64,000 nt of DNA from Bacteroidales bacterium (GTDB lineage: Bacteria > Bacteroidota > Bacteroidia > Bacteroidales > GCA-2748055): positions 1-64,000 of the forward strand of contig JARGFM010000006.1 in assembly GCA_029210725.1 (NCBI GenBank), read 5' to 3'. Within the stretch, counting starts at the first letter, position 1, and each line of letters begins with the position of its first letter. Below the pieces are notes generated by a model. It was not told the DNA's origin, ran no database searches, and saw only the letters and a program-made list of their open reading frames with translations. Below are positions 62,763-64,000 of the stretch, one piece after another. Both the position numbers and the translations under genes were made by a program.

Positions 62763-64000
62763 TTAGAAAATACCGAAGGCCACCGTCAGGCCGGCCATAA
62801 CCACAGAAACCATGGTCATCAATTTAATCAGGATGTTCAGTGAAGGTCCCGAAGTATCCTTGAAAGGATCACCTACTGTATCTCCAACCACAGCAGCCTT
62901 ATGTGACTCACTTCCTTTTCCTCCGTAATTCCCTTTTTCAATATACTTCTTGGCATTGTCCCAGGCACCTCCTGCATTATTCAGCATCACTGCCAGGGTG
63001 AACCCGGTGGTCAGTCCGCCGACAAGCAGTCCGACTACCCCGGCAACACCCAGGAGCAGTCCGATGCCCACTGGAACGGCAATTGCCAGCAGGGAAGGAA
63101 GCAGCATTTCCTTTTGTGCACCTTTGGTGGAAATCTCCACGCACTTGGCATATTCTGGGGTGGCTTTGCCTTCCATAATTCCGGGGATCTCCCGGAACTG
63201 CCTGCGCACCTCATCCACCATGGATCCGGCAGCCCGGCCCACGGCCTTCATGGTCATGGCACAGAATACAAAAGCCATCATGGCGCCCATAAAGATGCCC
63301 CCCAGCAACATGGGATTGAAAATCGAAAGATCATAAGCAGCCACAAAATCATGAATAGTGGCACTGTTCAACTGAACCACATTCAGCCCGTCAGCAGCTG
63401 CAGGAGCATGATCCGTATAAAAGAGGGTATCCCCTATCCGTTCAAATCCGTCAGCGGTCTTGTCTGCCAGTCTGCCAAGCCAGAGCCTTACCTCTTCCAT
63501 ATAGGCAGCAAGAAGCGCCATGGCTGTCAGGGCAGCCGATCCTATGGCAAATCCTTTACCAGTGGCTGCAGTTGTATTACCCAGCATATCCAGGGCGTCG
63601 GTCCGTTCCCGGACCTCGGGGGGAAGCTCGGCCATTTCAGCATTTCCTCCGGCATTGTCGGCAATAGGACCAAAAGCATCGGTAGCCAGAGTGATCCCCA
63701 GAGTGGAGAGCATCCCAACAGCGGCAAAACCAATTCCGTAAACTCCCTTGGAAAATTCTGCAAAACCACCGGAAAATCCAAAAGCTGCAATAATGGCAAT
63801 CACGATGGTAACCACCGGAATCCAGGTGGAGTACATTCCAACAGCCATCCCGTCAATAATCGTGGTAGCCGCTCCCTGTTGGGTTTGTTTTGCGATTCCC
63901 CTGGTCGCCTTGTATTCATCGGAAGTAAAGAGTTCTGTTCCCTGTCCGATGATCACCCCGGCAGCCAGACCCGCAACCACAGCACCAAAAATGCCCCAGC
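62763..64000 (-). CDS. hppA: Membrane-bound ion-pumping pyrophosphatase, C-terminal part (cut by window edge)
   Basis: The frame is open at base 64000 and ends at 62763, so about 410 C-terminal residues are visible. Many membrane helices are present; the pyrophosphate-site motif near the end is [15 protein letters not shown], and [11 protein letters not shown] lies earlier. The [10 protein letters not shown] stretch has Ala where K+-independent enzymes have Lys, which marks the K+-dependent class, a class that includes all known Na+-pumping members. It couples pyrophosphate hydrolysis to Na+ or H+ export. Confidence 0.93.
   Translation of the reverse strand, partial: WGIFGAVVAGLAAGVIIGQGTELFTSDEYKATRGIAKQTQQGAATTIIDGMAVGMYSTWIPVVTIVIAIIAAFGFSGGFAEFSKGVYGIGFAAVGMLSTLGITLATDAFGPIADNAGGNAEMAELPPEVRERTDALDMLGNTTAATGKGFAIGSAALTAMALLAAYMEEVRLWLGRLADKTADGFERIGDTLFYTDHAPAAADGLNVVQLNSATIHDFVAAYDLSIFNPMLLGGIFMGAMMAFVFCAMTMKAVGRAAGSMVDEVRRQFREIPGIMEGKATPEYAKCVEISTKGAQKEMLLPSLLAIAVPVGIGLLLGVAGVVGLLVGGLTTGFTLAVMLNNAGGAWDNAKKYIEKGNYGGKGSESHKAAVVGDTVGDPFKDTSGPSLNILIKLMTMVSVVMAGLTVAFGIF

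Overview
The window reads as a chromosome segment of a Bacteroidota bacterium, most likely of the order Bacteroidales or a close relative. The evidence is a PorQ gene of the type IX secretion system beside cmk, a protein with a type IX sorting tail, promoters of the TAnnTTTG type, a tig-clpP-clpX block, and several small gene families typical of the phylum (DUF151 bifunctional nuclease, lmo0937-type membrane protein, alanine/lysine-tailed L21). No plasmid, phage or CRISPR array is visible.

Positions 1-14.0 kb are accessory and look more A+T-rich than the rest. They start with the end of a transposase-like gene. A small AraC-type regulator with a metal-binding-like N-terminus follows. Next come a cupin, a tiny basic protein, a glycosyltransferase fused to a toroid-like domain, a GH130 enzyme, an SDR oxidoreductase, a second glycosyltransferase, envelope lipoproteins, an OmpA protein, a membrane protein with three 96-residue helix-hairpin-helix-like repeats, an lmo0937-type protein, a damaged PIG-L deacetylase and a second GH130 enzyme. 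Three promoters here share a 36-bp bipartite element placed exactly 21 nt before a Bacteroidota -7 box, which suggests one activator, possibly the AraC protein, controls them. The region ends with an AbiE toxin-antitoxin pair whose toxin gene has an in-frame stop, and a tRNA-Pro gene.

Positions 14.2-44.9 kb are mainly housekeeping: rfaE1-like kinase, priA, pfkA, ispH, cmk, porQ, a glycosyltransferase, a DMT transporter, clpX, clpP, tig, tRNA-Leu, lptB, tatC, recQ, an ABC exporter pair, a GT2 enzyme, an orphan response regulator, a nucleoside transporter, a bifunctional nuclease, rplU-rpmA, serS, ruvC, a HIT protein, greA, ahcY and ribF. A strongly palindromic element lies between a Rieske-like lipoprotein gene and ahcY.

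Positions 45.0-56.0 kb form an alpha-glucan (glycogen) block: a branching enzyme on the plus strand, and on the minus strand a debranching enzyme, a GT4 synthase-like protein, a GH57 enzyme and a very large protein joining a glycogen synthase-like domain to an alpha-glucan phosphorylase. Together these can build, branch, debranch and phosphorolyse the polymer.

Positions 56.1-64.0 kb hold two thioredoxin-fold lipoproteins that have lost active-site cysteines, lpxH, and a tandem duplication of about 1.7 kb. In the duplication a secreted protein has kept its N-terminus but changed its C-terminus, with a collagen-like stretch in one copy, and its sorting-tail partner is intact in one copy and deleted in the other. 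The window ends inside a membrane pyrophosphatase gene.
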